Source of the DNA: Daucus carota subsp. sativus
Taxonomy: Eukaryota; Streptophyta; Magnoliopsida; Apiales; Apiaceae
Direction: 5' to 3'
Assembly (NCBI RefSeq): GCF_001625215.2
Contig: NC_030385.2
Location: forward strand, 35,489,598-35,553,597
Length of the DNA stretch: 64,000 nt
Both the position numbers and the translations under genes were made by a program. Every line of letters begins with the position of its first letter. Positions within the stretch are counted from its first letter, which is position 1. The notes under the pieces are model-generated. The model was not told the DNA's origin, did not search any database, and worked only from the letters and a program-made list of their open reading frames with translations. This document shows positions 1-11,907 of this stretch, one piece after another.

Positions 1-46
1 AATCGTGTCTCAAGCCTCAAGGAACCAAGGTTAGCAATATAATTAC

Positions 47-1750
47 CGTCTTGGTCAGTGAATGAAGATTGGAAAGCCACAGTGTGGACAGACTTGATGA
101 ATAAATATTAAAACTACCAAGGTTACAACACCCTTCCATTTTAAGACTTGATAGACAGCGTTTATCAGCTACAAAGCGACCCAATTCATCCCTGCACCAA
201 AACAAACATTAGCAGCAGTTCACGACCACAAGTTATAACATAAACAATTGACTAGTATCCATTTAAAAGTTGCATCCGCTTGCCCACAAAATAAGAAACA
301 TGAGAGTTTACTTTATATGGAAGATATAACTGAATGAGATTATGACACGGAAAAATAAACTGAAACAATATATAAAATTTTACGTATAGATTCCATAGAT
401 GACATTGATGAGTAATTGAAACAAGATACGAATTTCAGCAAATGTATATTAGATTTTAAGCCCGTTTGAAATGAATGTATATTAAATTTTAAGCAAAAAC
501 TGAAGCAATAAATTTTACCCAGTAATCCGATTAACTGAGGTATCAGAAGTAAAAATCTCCAAAGATTGCAAATTAGGGCATGAAAATGCAATGCAAGCCA
601 ACATCGTCGCATCCACATCACTGCACAAATCATAAACACAAATAGATCAATAAATTATACATCAACCATTAACACATCAATTCATAATTCCACCATTTCT
701 ATCAAATCCACATCCTACTGATAAAAGTAAAACACACAAACACATAATAATAAATCCATCAAACATCATGACAGATCCAACTTCCAATTCATCAGCACTA
801 ATCTCTCCACATAAAATCCTATGACATGTATCCAGATCAGCTATCACAACATTTCTATCAAATTCAATTTGCATTAATTCAATCAACACACATACATACA
901 CTGTAATAAATCCGTTAAGTATGCCAGATCCAATTTTCAATTCAACAGCACTAGCCTCTATATGTACAGTTCTACTGCATAGTTCCAGTTCAAACATTGC
1001 AACATTTCTGTCAAATTCAATTAATACAAACACAAATACACAATATTAAATCTGATAAGCATCGATACAGATCCAAGTTTAGATTCATCAGCACCAGCAT
1101 TCATTCATACGAATACACATACATACAAACATACATAAACAAGAGTGTAATTAGATCTAGAGGACTATAAACCTTTCCATACGAAGCGAAAGCCGAAGAA
1201 GCCCGGGGCACTTCCGAAGAACAGATCCAGGAAATCCGGGCTGAGACCTAACAGGAACTCTGAGCCTTAACTCCTCCGCCGCCTTCCAAATCCTTCTAGA
1301 TGTATCTCTCCATCCCTTACACACTTTCGCCGCACTCAACAACTCCATCGGCGCCAATCTCCTCATCACTTCATACAAGCAAATCCCTCCCAACTCTCCT
1401 GACCTCATCGCCACCTCATCAATCTCCCTCGGAGCCTCCTCCTCTTCTCTCTCTTCGTTCTCGTTCTCAGACTCCGCGGCGGCGTCATCGAAGGAGAGTG
1501 CGCGGCGGAGGCGAGTGTAGGGCTGACGTGGCGGCCGTGGGACCGAGATCGGCGTCGCCGCCGACGAGGTCGAGTCGGTCGGCGTGGCGCCGGCGGAGGA
1601 AGGTGGTAGGTGGCAGATGTGGCCTCGTTTCGGCTGGCCGCACCGTCCGCAGTTGTAACTGCCGCGCTTCTTGCCGTTGTTCGGACGGAACGCGGCGGCG
1701 AAGTCGGCGCCGCCGCCGGGAGTCGCTGGATGCGGCTGGTGCCCTTGCAT
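47..1750 (-). CDS. FBL17: FBL17-like F-box/LRR protein, first three exons (partial)
   Basis: Exons on the minus strand are 1750-1173 (start ATG 1750-1748), 620-519 and 191-47, each bounded by GT/AG. They join in frame (phase 2, phase 2, phase 0) into about 275 residues; positions 1-46 start intron 3 and the rest lies outside the window. Seen: a C34-x2-C37-x6-H44-x-C46 knuckle-like motif in a Gly/Pro-rich N-terminus, an acidic stretch, an F-box at roughly residues 121-162 (motif VMRRLAPMELLSAA), then leucine-rich repeats (LSSLKMEGCCNL, LSTLWLS). Family knowledge: F-box proteins are substrate receptors of SCF ubiquitin ligases in nucleus and cytosol; Arabidopsis FBL17 targets CDK inhibitors of the KRP type and is needed for pollen and general cell-cycle progression. 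The assignment rests on recognising the exon sequence; another LRR F-box protein remains possible. Exon 1 is far more GC-rich than its surroundings. Confidence 0.72.
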
Positions 1751-2046
1751 CTATATCTCTATATATCTCTCTCTCTTAGTTGCTCAACTGTTGATAGTCA
1801 AACCTAGTAAATTAATTTGTGTTTCAATCTGTGTATAGGTCGTAATTACAGATTGAGAGAGAGAGAGGGGAAGGGAGAGAGATGAAAGAGATATAAGGAG
1901 GGCGGAGGGGAGGCTGGTCTGAAATAAGCGGGAAGATAGGATGCTTTGGCGCCCTCATTTCGAAATTTATTAATTAGGAGCGTATTTTTCAACTTTATTA
2001 CCACTTTTGAGATTTTCTTATAGTATTCATTATCTTTTGTTATCAA
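1751..2046. promoter_or_regulatory. FBL17 5' flank with CT/GA microsatellites
   Basis: Immediately upstream of the minus-strand ATG are short TATATATCTCTCTCTCT and GAGAGAGAGAGAG stretches (about 1753-1779 and 1855-1870), typical of plant 5' UTRs and core promoters. No transcription start can be fixed from sequence. Confidence 0.4.
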
Positions 2047-2086
2047 TGTAGATTACTTAAATGCATTTCATTATTATCGGTTTTTC

Positions 2087-2214
2087 TAGTGTGCACACAA
2101 GTTTGAGAGATTTTGATTGGCTCTCATGAATCTCTGCAAGTACAACAATCACACTCATCAAAACATACCAAACTTATCAAATTTCGCGCTTAGCATGTGC
2201 CCATGACCACACTA
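2087..2214. mobile_element. Small foldback MITE, copy 1 of 3 in window
   Basis: Starts TAGTGTGCACACAAG and ends GTGCCCATGACCACACTA. The inner sequence (AATCTCTGCAAGTACAAC, CTTAGCATGTGCCCATG) matches the copies at 15602-15776 and 17897-18062. No coding capacity. The superfamily is uncertain because the target duplication is not clear. Confidence 0.5.
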
Positions 2215-3483
2215 GGCAAACCCATGGTTTATTACTACTTTTTGCTTATCTGTGTAATATAGATGAAAACATTTACGAAGAGTTTCATGTGCTAAATTAT
2301 TTACCTCATTTGTGAAATGTCTGTATAGTAAATACATTAAAAATGAATTTCCTTCTTCAAAAAAGTAGAAAAAAAATGATGAATTTCACGCTTCATTTCC
2401 TTATATTCTTCGTAACTCGTTGAATATTATAAAAGATAATTTAAGTTTATTCTGAATTTGGTATATTAGATTTTTTTTAAGAAGAGATAATAGAATTGCA
2501 TCAGAATTCAAAATTTCCTTATTGTCTTTTAATAAATATAAATTTTTATTTTCGAAAAAGCAAAAGCTAATCGGAAAATGAAAATAATTGTGTAATCATG
2601 TATGTTCGGTGTAGAAATTTTAAAATTAATTTGATTTAGATTTTTTAGTTGGACTTATACAAATCTTAATTTGAAAAATTCGATTTATATGATATACATA
2701 TCAAAATGGAATTTTTATAGTATATTATGAAATTTATTTTTAGCTTTATGTATTAAGTAAACATATTTTAATATGCACATGTATATATTATTAGGCTTTA
2801 GGAGTCGAATTTATCTAGATTTTTTTACATCTTGAATTGATTATAAATTAAATCGACTAATGCTCAAGTGTAATTATGAGTGTGCTCTTATCTCGTATCT
2901 TTTCTTGTTATCAAGATTAATACTGAGCACAATTAATATGATTTATGTTATTATTAGATTTGAATTTCAGCTAAATTGATATGAACTAGAGTTTTGTTAG
3001 ATTTGACTTGAATTTATAATAATCTATTTTACGTTTGATTAATTTTAATATTTTTTAGTTTCAATCATAATTTATATATCAAATCATATTAATACTGTCT
3101 AAAGTTAATAGGTTATAACTTATAAGTTACTCATTTTTTGTAGACTAAATCTTATAATGAATATATTGAATGAATTGAAAATACTCAGTCCCTAATAGTT
3201 AATTTCATAATTTTCCGATTTTTGTCTAGTTTAGCGGGAATTGCTGTCCTCGACAACCTGGCGGTTATTCAAAACATATTTTGTGAAAAGGACTTGAATG
3301 ATGTCTTCACGTAAGACTTGACAATAAAATTTGTGTGACTGTATCCATTATCATAAAATGGAAAAAACTGATAATATTGTATGAAAATATTAGTCCAAAT
3401 GAATAACTATGATCAAAAAATAGGTTAAAAATTATAATCACACTTGAAAAATAATCTTTGCACGGAGGGAGGAAGAGAAAGAG

Positions 3484-3522
<39 letters not shown>

Positions 3523-4951
3523 ACATCTCCGAAAGATAGTTGTTCAATATCAAGGGAGATTCGTAATAATTAGAATTGAATATTACTTTCAAATTTGATA
3601 ACCCTTTTAGGCTAGCTAGTTAATCTTTAAAAAAAATTGTAGCTGACAGCATGTGAGTGATATATGTTCATGTAGTAAGGTTAGAATTCTTTACATAGTG
3701 GGATCACCGAACCACGTTTTAATTAATTAACACATATATTATTTACCACATTTGTGATTTGAGTTTCAAGCTAAATATCATATACTAATTCAAGTTTTTA
3801 TTCGCACTGAAACATCTAAACATCTATATAAGAACCGACAAACAATACTCCAGTTAATCAAGATACACGATGAGAATCTTATTCGCGTGATTTTGCACTT
3901 CACGACAAATAAATAAGTTTCATAATTTTAATTTGTTACTCTGTTTTGTGTAATGAAGAATATGATACTCTTATTATTAGGTTCAATTCAGAGTATAGTA
4001 ATTAAAGAATAATTTTAACGATATATAGTGATGAAGAATATGTTTACTCAACTCGAGATATAGTAATTAAGAAGTAGAGCTAACGAAATAGGACTCAATC
4101 GAAAATTCGATACGTGCCCAATTAAAATAAATAAATTAAGATCATGATTCTTGAGTTTCGGTTGGATTCAAATTGATTAAAATAATACATTGTAAGATCA
4201 TATCATTATGGGATTAACCTAAGATAACCGAATGTGACATTTTTATTTTTTAAACATGTGAGATGGTATATATATGTTTATGTTCGACGAGATTAGATAT
4301 TTCCGAATCTACAGTTTTCTTTTCACAAGATCCGTTTTAATATTAAACATATAAACATTTGCTAGATTTGAAAATGAACACAATCAAGTTGATGAAAAAG
4401 ATCTTAAAAAATAATCACAAATTAGTCAAAATCTTTTTCTCATGTACATTAATAATTCCTTTTTGTATACTAATATCATAAGTTTTTGTTATTTACCTCC
4501 AAATTTTAAAATAATCAAACAGGTATTTTATGATTTTGAGATTTATGAATTTCACATCATATTGAAACATCGAAATTATAATATTTAGATTTGATTAAAA
4601 GAACATAACTAATTTGATAATCAAAGAATGATATTTTTTTTTGTCATAAAAGAATGTTAGTCTTTGATTATATGTGTATGACTTGAATTTGGCGAGTAGA
4701 ATCTAATCACAAGTACGCAACAATATAATATACATACAGCCGGCCTACTTCGTGCATATATTATTAATATCATAAAAGATGATAAATTATACACAAATAT
4801 AATATATATACATATAATCTAAGTCATGCATATATTATTGATATCGACGTATTGACTTATACATAATATAATATATATGTGTGTGCGCGCACTAGTTTAG
4901 GTCGTTTATAAATTATCGTTATTGTCATATTGTGAGATAATCTGCAGACAG

Positions 4952-5016
<65 letters not shown>

Positions 5017-5346
5017 TGGTTATTTTAGCTTAAGTCAGACTATTTTTAAAAAATTGGATCAAATCAAAACTAATTACAATTTAAATCAAAAAATTCAACA
5101 AACGGAAGTTTTCGAGAAAACAATAAAAACCGACTAAATAAAAAATTTAGATTTCAGTTCAATTTTCGATTTTAATTTCATTTAACATTGCTTTAGAACA
5201 TCTTTAGTACACGGCGTTTTTACTACGATTTTAAATTCATTTAACATTGCTTTAGAATATCTTTAGTACATAGCACTTTTACTACTTGAGGTCTTGCAAA
5301 GTGACTTGAGTAAACATTTTCTTGTATATGTTGCATTGCAGAGACA
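2215..5346. other. AT-rich intergenic DNA with simple repeats
   Basis: No gene seen. Contains (TA)n tracts at about 3486-3520 and 4957-5013, a local repeat of about 85 bp at roughly 4725-4890, and a tandem repeat of about 70 bp at 5190-5285 (CTTTAGAACATCTTTAGTAC twice, diverged). Confidence 0.6.
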
Positions 5347-5865
5347 TAGGGCTGGCAATTTCGGGTTTCGGGTCGGGTTCGGGTCGGGTTGACAGTCGCG
5401 GGTCAAAAAATTTACCCAACCCGAACCCGACCCGAAATTTTAATGGGTCAGAATACCCAACCCGAACCCGACCCGCACTACCCGTGGGTAACCCGAACCC
5501 GACCCGAAAATTAATCTTTATTAATAAAAATATTTTTTAATAATAAATAAATATTATTTTAATCCAAATAAATTAATTTTTATTAAATTAAATAATTTTA
5601 TATCAAATTTAACTAATAAATTTAATATAAATAATATAAATATATATATAAATATATATAATATTTATATTATATATTAATTTTCGGGTAATTTCGGGTC
5701 AATTTCGGGTAACCCGAATTCAACCCGAAAATGACCCGTTTTTTCTGGGTTGATTTTGGGTCAAACCGAATTCGACCCGAACCCGAAAAACCCCAACCCG
5801 AATTCGTATTTTGCGGGTCGAATTCGTGTCGGGTTGTCGGGTCGGGTCCAATATTGCCACCCCTA
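5347..5865. mobile_element. Non-autonomous hAT element with CGGGTT-rich arms
   Basis: Terminal inverted repeats TAGGGCTGGCAAT and ATTGCCACCCCTA are flanked by an 8-bp target duplication CAGAGACA (5339-5346 and 5866-5873). Both subterminal regions are dense in CGGGTT/AACCCG repeats on opposite strands, so the element can fold into a long hairpin; the middle is AT-rich. No transposase ORF. An 8-bp duplication with a TAGGGNTGGCAA-type end is characteristic of the hAT superfamily. Confidence 0.8.
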
Positions 5866-5911
5866 CAGAGACATGATGCAAAATGGACGTGGCCGGTTTG
5901 ATGGTCTGTGT

Positions 5912-6653
5912 TAGGGGTGAGCAAAAAACCGAATTGAAACCGAAACCGAACCAAAACCGTTAAAAACCGATGAAAACCGAACCGTATAAAACCGCACCGA
6001 ACTGAAACCGCAAATTAAAAAACCGAACCGATTCTAATGGTTGCGGTTCCGGTTTTAGATTAAAACCGAACCGAAATAAACCGAACCGAACCGATTATTT
6101 AAAATAAATAAATAACTATTATTTATAAATTATAATACATATATAATTATAAATATATTTATATATGTACATATATTGCATTAAGATAATATATACATAT
6201 ATTTATATTAATATATCATGAACCGTAACTAAGTAATATATAGAATTTAGATTATAGTTTGGTATAGGTTGGAGAATACTTGAATTAGGTTCGATTTTTT
6301 TTACATACCTTAGATTTTATCCAAAAGAGCAGTACGAAACATACTATAAAAATCATAGACTCGCAGCCTTGGACTCTTTCATTGATCTAATACCGTAAAG
6401 ATACAAAGAGATAACTTTTAATGTTGTAAATAATTTTTAAAGATTCTATACGTAATTTTTTTTTCATTTTCTCATTTCTTGCGGTTTTATACCCGAAACC
6501 GAACCGACTAAAACCGAACCGAGGTTTTTGAAACCGAAATCGATCCGACGGTTCGGTTGCGGTTTCGGTTTTTAATTTTAAAAACCGAAGATTCGCGGTT
6601 CCGGTTCCGGTTTTACCTTAAAACCGCCCCGAACCGAACCACGCTCACCCCTA
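5912..6653. mobile_element. Non-autonomous hAT element with AACCG-rich arms
   Basis: Ends TAGGGGTGAGC and GCTCACCCCTA are flanked by an 8-bp target duplication GTCTGTGT (5904-5911 and 6654-6661). Arms carry many AAACCGAACCG repeats in inverted orientation. It lies only 46 bp from the preceding hAT element but has a different target duplication, so it is an independent insertion. No transposase ORF. Confidence 0.8.
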
Positions 6654-7056
6654 GTCTGTGTGACCACAGGCCTGCTTTTTAATTTTTAAATTATATACTT
6701 TCTCTTGTCCGGTATCATTACACTATTTATCAATCTATAAATATTTTCTCCCCTCTCAATTATTTACATGAGATATGAGTGGATGGGAGCTTGATAGGCA
6801 TTTCTAAGCTCTCATAAAATATAATATGATAAATTATTTCGAACCTTGTTTTACTAAAGATTTAATATCTAATTTTTTATATAAAAAATAAAATATTTAA
6901 AAAGTTATGAAACTATATTTTATATGCGTCTTGAAATATGTGTCAAGAAATACAAAATGTTAGAAAATGAGAAAGATGGAAGAAATATATACGACTATGT
7001 GATTATATAGTAAAAATCAATATGTTCATTAGTAAACCAGATATATATAGTAAAAG
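6654..7056. other. AT-rich spacer
   Basis: I see no gene, RNA or clear repeat here. Confidence 0.5.
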
Positions 7057-7607
7057 GGTTAATTATCTTGTTGGTCACTGAAGTGGGCTTAATGTATCAA
7101 TTTGGTCACTGAACTGAAAATGGTATTAAGATGGTCACTAAAGTCACCATAAATATCAAACAAGTACCTCGAAATATGAGTTCTAGCTATAAAAATATTA
7201 TTTACAGAGTTTTACGCATTATTTTTAAATGTTACCACAACCAACTAAAAAGTTATGATTTCCAGTATTTATGATAATATATTTAGATTTTATTGAGTTC
7301 ATTTATTATTTATTTTTATTATATAGTTATTTCCTTTGTTTTAATTAAATTAAATAATAAATAAATTGGATAAAATCTAAATATATTATCATAAATACTA
7401 GAAGTCATAAACTTTTAGTTGGTTGTGATAATATTCAAGAATAATGCGTAAAACTCTATAAATAATATTTTTACTGCTTGAACTCATATATCGAGATACT
7501 TGTTTGTTATTTATGATGACTTTAGTGATCATATTGATACCGTTTTCAGTTCAGTGATCAACTTGATACATTAAGTCCACTTGAGTGACCAACTAGATAA
7601 TTAACCT
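7057..7607. mobile_element. Long-inverted-repeat MITE
   Basis: The two halves are inverted copies along most of their length: GGTTAATTATCTTGTTGGTCACT at the left pairs with its complement ending ..AGATAATTAACC at the right, and the match continues through the TGGTCACT and CAAGTA blocks. The flanks share an imperfect TAAAAGG. No ORF. Could be a Mutator-type foldback; superfamily not settled. Confidence 0.6.
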
Positions 7608-8124
7608 TAAAAGGGTAAACCGGACATGATCTTATACGACTCGCCGGTTTAAACAGTTAACTACTGTTCATCTGAATTCTTTTTAATGTTAAATAATCTT
7701 TTTTATGTAATATATTTTCTTGGAATTTGTATTTTTAATAATATATTGTATTTTAGTAACTGGACATGTTTTCTTATTATAATTAAATATATTGAAAGTT
7801 TTTAACCACTTGACTTAACTATTACAATTTTAACAATTTTTAATTAAACGAAAAATAAAATAAAATATTATTTTATTATAAATATAATATAATAAGAATA
7901 AAATAGATCTTATATAATGTAGGAAGTGGGCTTAGCACAAGTACCTATTTCTTCTATTTACCCACTTATGTTTGGAATGAGAACACAAGCATTGGGCTCA
8001 GAAAATTTGGAAAATGAACTATACTCTTACAGTTGTCAGCCCACTAGTAGAAACAACACAAAACCCAAGTAATAATGCTGACGACAGCACTAAAGCCCAA
8101 GAAGCCTAAAAATAAATTAAATGT
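7608..8124. other. AT-rich spacer upstream of psbW
   Basis: No gene recognised. It runs into the psbW promoter. Confidence 0.4.
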
Positions 8125-8324
8125 GATAAGGTACGTGGAAGGAGCCAATTGGGTGACAGCAGATGAGGTGCAATCTACGTATCTGAGTTGTGTGGTGCAC
8201 TTTGGACACACTGGACCAACCATATCACTCTGCACAAATATTATATTGTAACAAGTTTTATTATTGCAAGTTGAAGTAGTGTCAAGACTCAAACTTGTTG
8301 AACAGAGATCATCTGAGCAGAAAA
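8125..8324 (+). promoter_or_regulatory. psbW promoter and 5' UTR with light-response motifs
   Basis: An I-box GATAAGG (8125-8131) directly abuts a G-box-like TACGTGG (8132-8138), followed by a CCAAT box (8145-8149). The pairing of I-box and G-box is a known light-responsive module of plant photosynthesis genes (for example rbcS). An AT-rich TATTATATTG around 8241 may serve as the TATA region. The ATG at 8325 sits in an AAAAATGGC context. Confidence 0.5.
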
Positions 8325-9398
8325 ATGGCCACCATCACCGCTTGCATTTCAGCCACCCAAGTTGGCCTAGCCAACAAGGCACCCATTCTGCGAGCTTCTT
8401 CCCCAATTCTTGGTAAAAATCATCTTACTTCTTATGTGTTTTTATGTAAATTGCATTAAAGTTTTATATTTGGCCAACTTGGGTAAATTTTTATCGGAAA
8501 GGTAGGTATCACAATTGATATATTCTCACAAAATAAATGTTAATCTTGTGTGATTCATGTGCTGTACAGCTTTAGGTATTCATCTTATGTTTTCCCGGAA
8601 AATTTAGAATTAAATTTTCGGAGAACATTTTTCATACAAAATTACTTTTCGACAAGCAAATAAAACCTTTAGTGAAGAATTTTTATGTATTCTACGGCTA
8701 ATTATCTTTCACTATACCGTGTAAACTTGTAAAATTCAACAGATGTTCAAGTAACTCTGTTTATAGTACATAATCATTCAGTAATTATGAAACTCTATTG
8801 CTTTGAGCACGATTGATAGCCTTAAGCGGTGAGTTTATTCATTGTTGTCCCGGTACACCCTCCAAGGCATATAAGCCTAAGTTGTAAAAGAAAAAACGAT
8901 TGCTAAACTGGCTGGTATGTGAAAACACTCCTAAACATATCAAATTGGTTAGCATACCTCACCAGTGAATCAATTAGGAAGCTAAGTGCTAACTAGCAGA
9001 TATTTCTTTTTAATAATTGTTTTGCTAGATTGTTTTAGTTTCGGTTTTACTAATTTAGCTCCATTTGTTGTACATTTTGTGCAGGATTGCCAGTCATGCC
9101 AAAAGTCGGAAAGGTGAGGTGCTCAATGAAAGCCAACACTGGATCGCAAAAGGGCAGCACCAAGGTGGATATGGGAGCATCATTGATGGCTGCTGCTACT
9201 GCTGCAGCCATGTCGAGCCCTGCAGCCATGGCACTAGTTGATGAAAGATTGAGCACGGAAGGAACTGGACTTCCATTTGGCTTGAGCAACAACCTTCTTG
9301 GTTGGATCCTTTTGGGCATGTTTGGTTTGATTTGGTCGCTTTACTTTGTTTACACCTCCGGCCTTGATGAGGACGAGGAATCTGGTTTATCCCTGTAA
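8325..9398 (+). CDS. psbW: Photosystem II reaction centre protein PsbW, chloroplastic
   Basis: Two exons, 8325-8412 and 9085-9398, are separated by a 672-bp phase-1 intron (donor G|GTAAAAAT, acceptor TTTTGTGCAG|GA). The 133-residue product equals the usual plant PsbW length. Residues 1-79 are a bipartite transit peptide: a Ser/Ala-rich stromal part, then an Ala/Met-rich thylakoid-transfer part ending SSPAAMA. The mature protein starts at about Leu80 ([20 protein letters not shown]), giving 54 residues with one membrane span at about 98-120 and an acidic tail [10 protein letters not shown]. Family knowledge: PsbW is a 6-kDa nuclear-encoded thylakoid protein that stabilises photosystem II supercomplexes. 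The intron contains the left breakpoint (8615) of the downstream tandem duplication; this is the only complete copy in the window. Confidence 0.95.
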
Positions 9399-9506
9399 GC
9401 TAAAATTGTACACCTCTTTGAAATCGGCAACCATGTAAAACCAGTACATTATTAAGTTTCATTTGATTGTACTCTACTTTTTCCTCTTCTTACAGTTCCA
9501 CACTTA

Positions 9507-9799
9507 TGTTGTGTTTGGTTGGGGAGAGTGGAATGGAATGAATAAAAATACATGAAACTAAATAGAGATAGGAAGAAAGTTTTGAAATAAAATTGAAGGA
9601 GTGCAAAATTGCTATGATGAGTTTTGAGAAGAAATTGAGGATGGGAGAGAATGGAGCATTCCATCTAAGGTGTGATATTTAGCAAATGAGGTAAGGAATG
9701 GAATGGAGGAAGGAATGGAATTTCTTAATAATTATTCATAATATAGTTCATTTTTCATTACATTCCTTCCAGAATCATTCACCCCAACCAAACACAACA
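9507..9799. mobile_element. PIF/Harbinger-type MITE in psbW 3' flank
   Basis: Perfect terminal repeats TGTTGTGTTTGGTTGGGG and CCCCAACCAAACACAACA, flanked by TTA (9504-9506 and 9800-9802). Unit B has a single TTA at the matching place (near 26407), so this is an insertion after the duplication. The 3-bp TTA target is typical of Tourist/Harbinger MITEs. Confidence 0.85.
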
Positions 9800-9956
9800 T
9801 TAATTTTCACTTTGATTCATTAAGTAGCCGCGTGTTCTGATTATTAAAAAGGCATGCTGCTCGACAAGTCACTACTTGTATAGGTTCAATATGTTCCTTA
9901 GGAATGAATGCATAGCCTAAGATCATCCCATGAGCAATAGTTACGACCAAAAAAAA

Positions 9957-10083
9957 AAATTGGGTTATAAGATCCGCCGAAGTGGAAAGCCTTAACCGGA
10001 TGTGTGGTAACAGGTAATGCTCAAGAGAGCAGTTCCCGTCCCTGTCAGGGGAGATGCCAACCATCTCTCCTTTCTACGAACAC
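9957..10083 (-). ncRNA. U6atac: U6atac small nuclear RNA
   Basis: Read on the minus strand, the RNA starts GTGTTCGTAGAAAGGAGAGA, contains GGTTGGCATCTCCCCTGACA, then the U4atac-pairing and telestem region CATCCGGTTAAGGC, then a 3' hairpin CCACTTCGGCGG and CTTATAACCCA, and ends at a run of 11 T (9949-9959), a Pol III terminator. AAGGAGAGA is the U6atac motif that pairs with U12-type 5' splice sites. Family knowledge: U6atac is the catalytic snRNA of the minor spliceosome, and its length of about 125 nt fits. The gene has a proper USE upstream and no visible lesions, so I infer it is functional. A shortened copy lies in unit B at 26655-26714. Confidence 0.92.
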
Positions 10084-10103
10084 AAACTTGACAGGAGAAT
10101 TGA

Positions 10104-10150
10104 GTTCATATTTCAAGCAAGCAGGGTTGTTGATGTTCCCGATGTGGGAT
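10104..10150 (-). promoter_or_regulatory. U6atac promoter: USE and TATA-like box
   Basis: Positions 10140-10150 read ATCCCACATCG on the minus strand, an exact match to the plant snRNA upstream sequence element RTCCCACATCG. It lies 57-67 nt upstream of the RNA start. A weak TATA-like GAAATATGAAC lies about 26 nt closer. This spacing is the Pol III type. Confidence 0.82.
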
Positions 10151-11590
10151 AATAACTGAAGTGAATATACACATATAAAGATATTGTAATACTATGCATT
10201 AGTTCTACTCAAAAGATTACAATAAGCTATATATCTGATCTGTAATGTCATGTAACAGTATGAGGTGAAAACTTATTTTTGTTGAAAAGCTTCGACGGAG
10301 TTGAAGAAATTTTTTGACTTTCTCGCTCTGAAGTTCCTCTTCTATTGTTGTGATTATATATCTGCATTTTGTTGATGACATAGTGATATATGTTTCCAGG
10401 CCGGATAAAGAACTGATTTCTTGTATTATTACTCTTAACGGAGCATCTGAATATAGAAATTAATATGGCATGTATATGTGAAGCTATCTGTCAATACAAG
10501 AACATGAAGTTAGAAGATAGAGTTAAAGTACAGTGTCACATTAGATCGGGAACACACCAGGATAAGTTCGAACAAAATTGAGCTATTGATCGCCTAGTTC
10601 AGAAGTTAAATGTGCTACTAACCTGTCTTGAACAAATTTCAGGATAAAAGTATTTGATCAAGGGTCTAATGTATCACAATTAAATTGATATAACGTCCAG
10701 CAAATTATTTTTTTAAACATGCTATACTCTTAAAATTATGAAAAGTACTGGTTTCAAGAGTCCAAAATACCTCACTTATACATGAACCCTTTAATTAATA
10801 CTCTTTAAAGTGATAACCGATTCCAAGAGTTCGAATAAAGTATTCCTCTCTGATGAAACATGACTACATGATTAACATCTTATGTTGTCCGTGGACCCTA
10901 AAAGCTTGGAGTCCTAGTGAGGGTTTTTCTTCAAGTTGGGTTGGCATCCCTGTTCTGTATAGTCTGTCTTCATATGCACCCTCCCTCTCCTACCAAGCGC
11001 AGTTTAACAGACGATTAGTTTTGTTTTCATATATGTCCTCTTTCAGTCTATTCTCATGTGCCCTTAATCAACCACGCGTGTGTAACCAACGACTTATCTG
11101 GCAAACGCCAAAAAGACTACATATTAGGACTAAACATAAGTCTAAGTTGAAACTTATTATCTTTCTTTTTATGATAATGCAGTTCTTCAACAACTTATCT
11201 GGCAAACGCCAAAAAGACTACATATTTGGACTAAACATAAATCTAAGTTGAAACTTATTATCTCCATGTGACTAACTAGCTTCACTTTTATCTCTCTCTC
11301 AAGTATTAGCTACTTCTCTCCATATTCTGCCTTTCCGGCTCCTGCCATATGTGTTTTTGGCATTGCCTTTAGGGCTCTAGGTTGCAGGCTTACCATATGT
11401 GTTTTTGGCATTGCCTTTAGGGCTCTAGGTTGCAGGCTTATGGTAAACTTTCTGTGCTCCATATCAGTCTGCATACTATTTGTATCACTATCAAATTTCT
11501 GATGTATAATCTTCTACTTGGCTTAACAAGCAAAGGGCTATATCAGTAACGAAGTAAAACCACAACACTATCAAACAGAACTCTTTACTT
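10151..11590. other. Noncoding spacer with a U3 fragment and tandem repeats
   Basis: About 10845-10885 (CTGATGAAACATGACTACAT..TTAACATC) resembles the middle of U3 snoRNA and is paralogous to 24160-24216. Two direct duplications are visible: about 68 bp at 11092-11255 (TTATCTGGCAAACGCC twice) and about 48 bp at 11346-11440 (CCATATGTGTTTTTGGC twice). The segment parallels 24180-24620 but lacks the U6 gene found there. 10180-10370 is conserved in unit B without a recognised function. Confidence 0.5.
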
Positions 11591-11595
11591 AATTT

Positions 11596-11774
11596 GGTGG
11601 GGTGCGCCAGGCCAAGACAGTAGTGCAACACCAAGGCGACGCATGAAGCCCCCAATAGCAAGCTATTGTGACAGGACTTCCCCTCGAAAAATAAATTTAT
11701 TGTGACAGGACTTCCCCTCGAAAAATAAATTTAATATCGTGTGGACTTATAACCCACATATCAGATATTAAACT
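11596..11774 (-). pseudogene. U2 snRNA pseudogene, 5' end missing
   Basis: The minus strand holds the 3' two-thirds of U2 (GGCCTGGCGCACCCC at the 3' end, GAUAUUAAAUUUAUUUUUCG around the Sm site, stem II). A 32-bp segment around the Sm site is duplicated in tandem (about 11669-11733). The first 50 nt or so, including the branch-site recognition region, are replaced by unrelated sequence after GATATTAAA. Confidence 0.85.
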
Positions 11775-11907
11775 TGGTAACTATAAAGACATATCTGGGG
11801 AATCGACACTAAAAAATATGCTGTGATCACCTGGGAAAACAACACTAAAAATTATAACAATAACAAGGAGGCTATGTAAAAATGCTCACTAACGTTTTCA
11901 CTGGAGT

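Noticed and set aside
1300-1807. Plus-strand ORFs opposite FBL17 exon 1
   Set aside because: GC-rich shadows of the minus-strand exon with Arg/Ser-rich composition; no support.
8044-8292. Minus-strand cysteine-containing ORF opposite the psbW promoter
   Set aside because: Its reading frame starts from a TTG, it overlaps the psbW promoter motifs and 5' UTR, and I recognise no family. Most likely a chance frame.
9807-10064. 85-codon minus-strand ORF
   Set aside because: Its first third is the U6atac RNA itself; the remainder shows no recognised protein and is absent from unit B.
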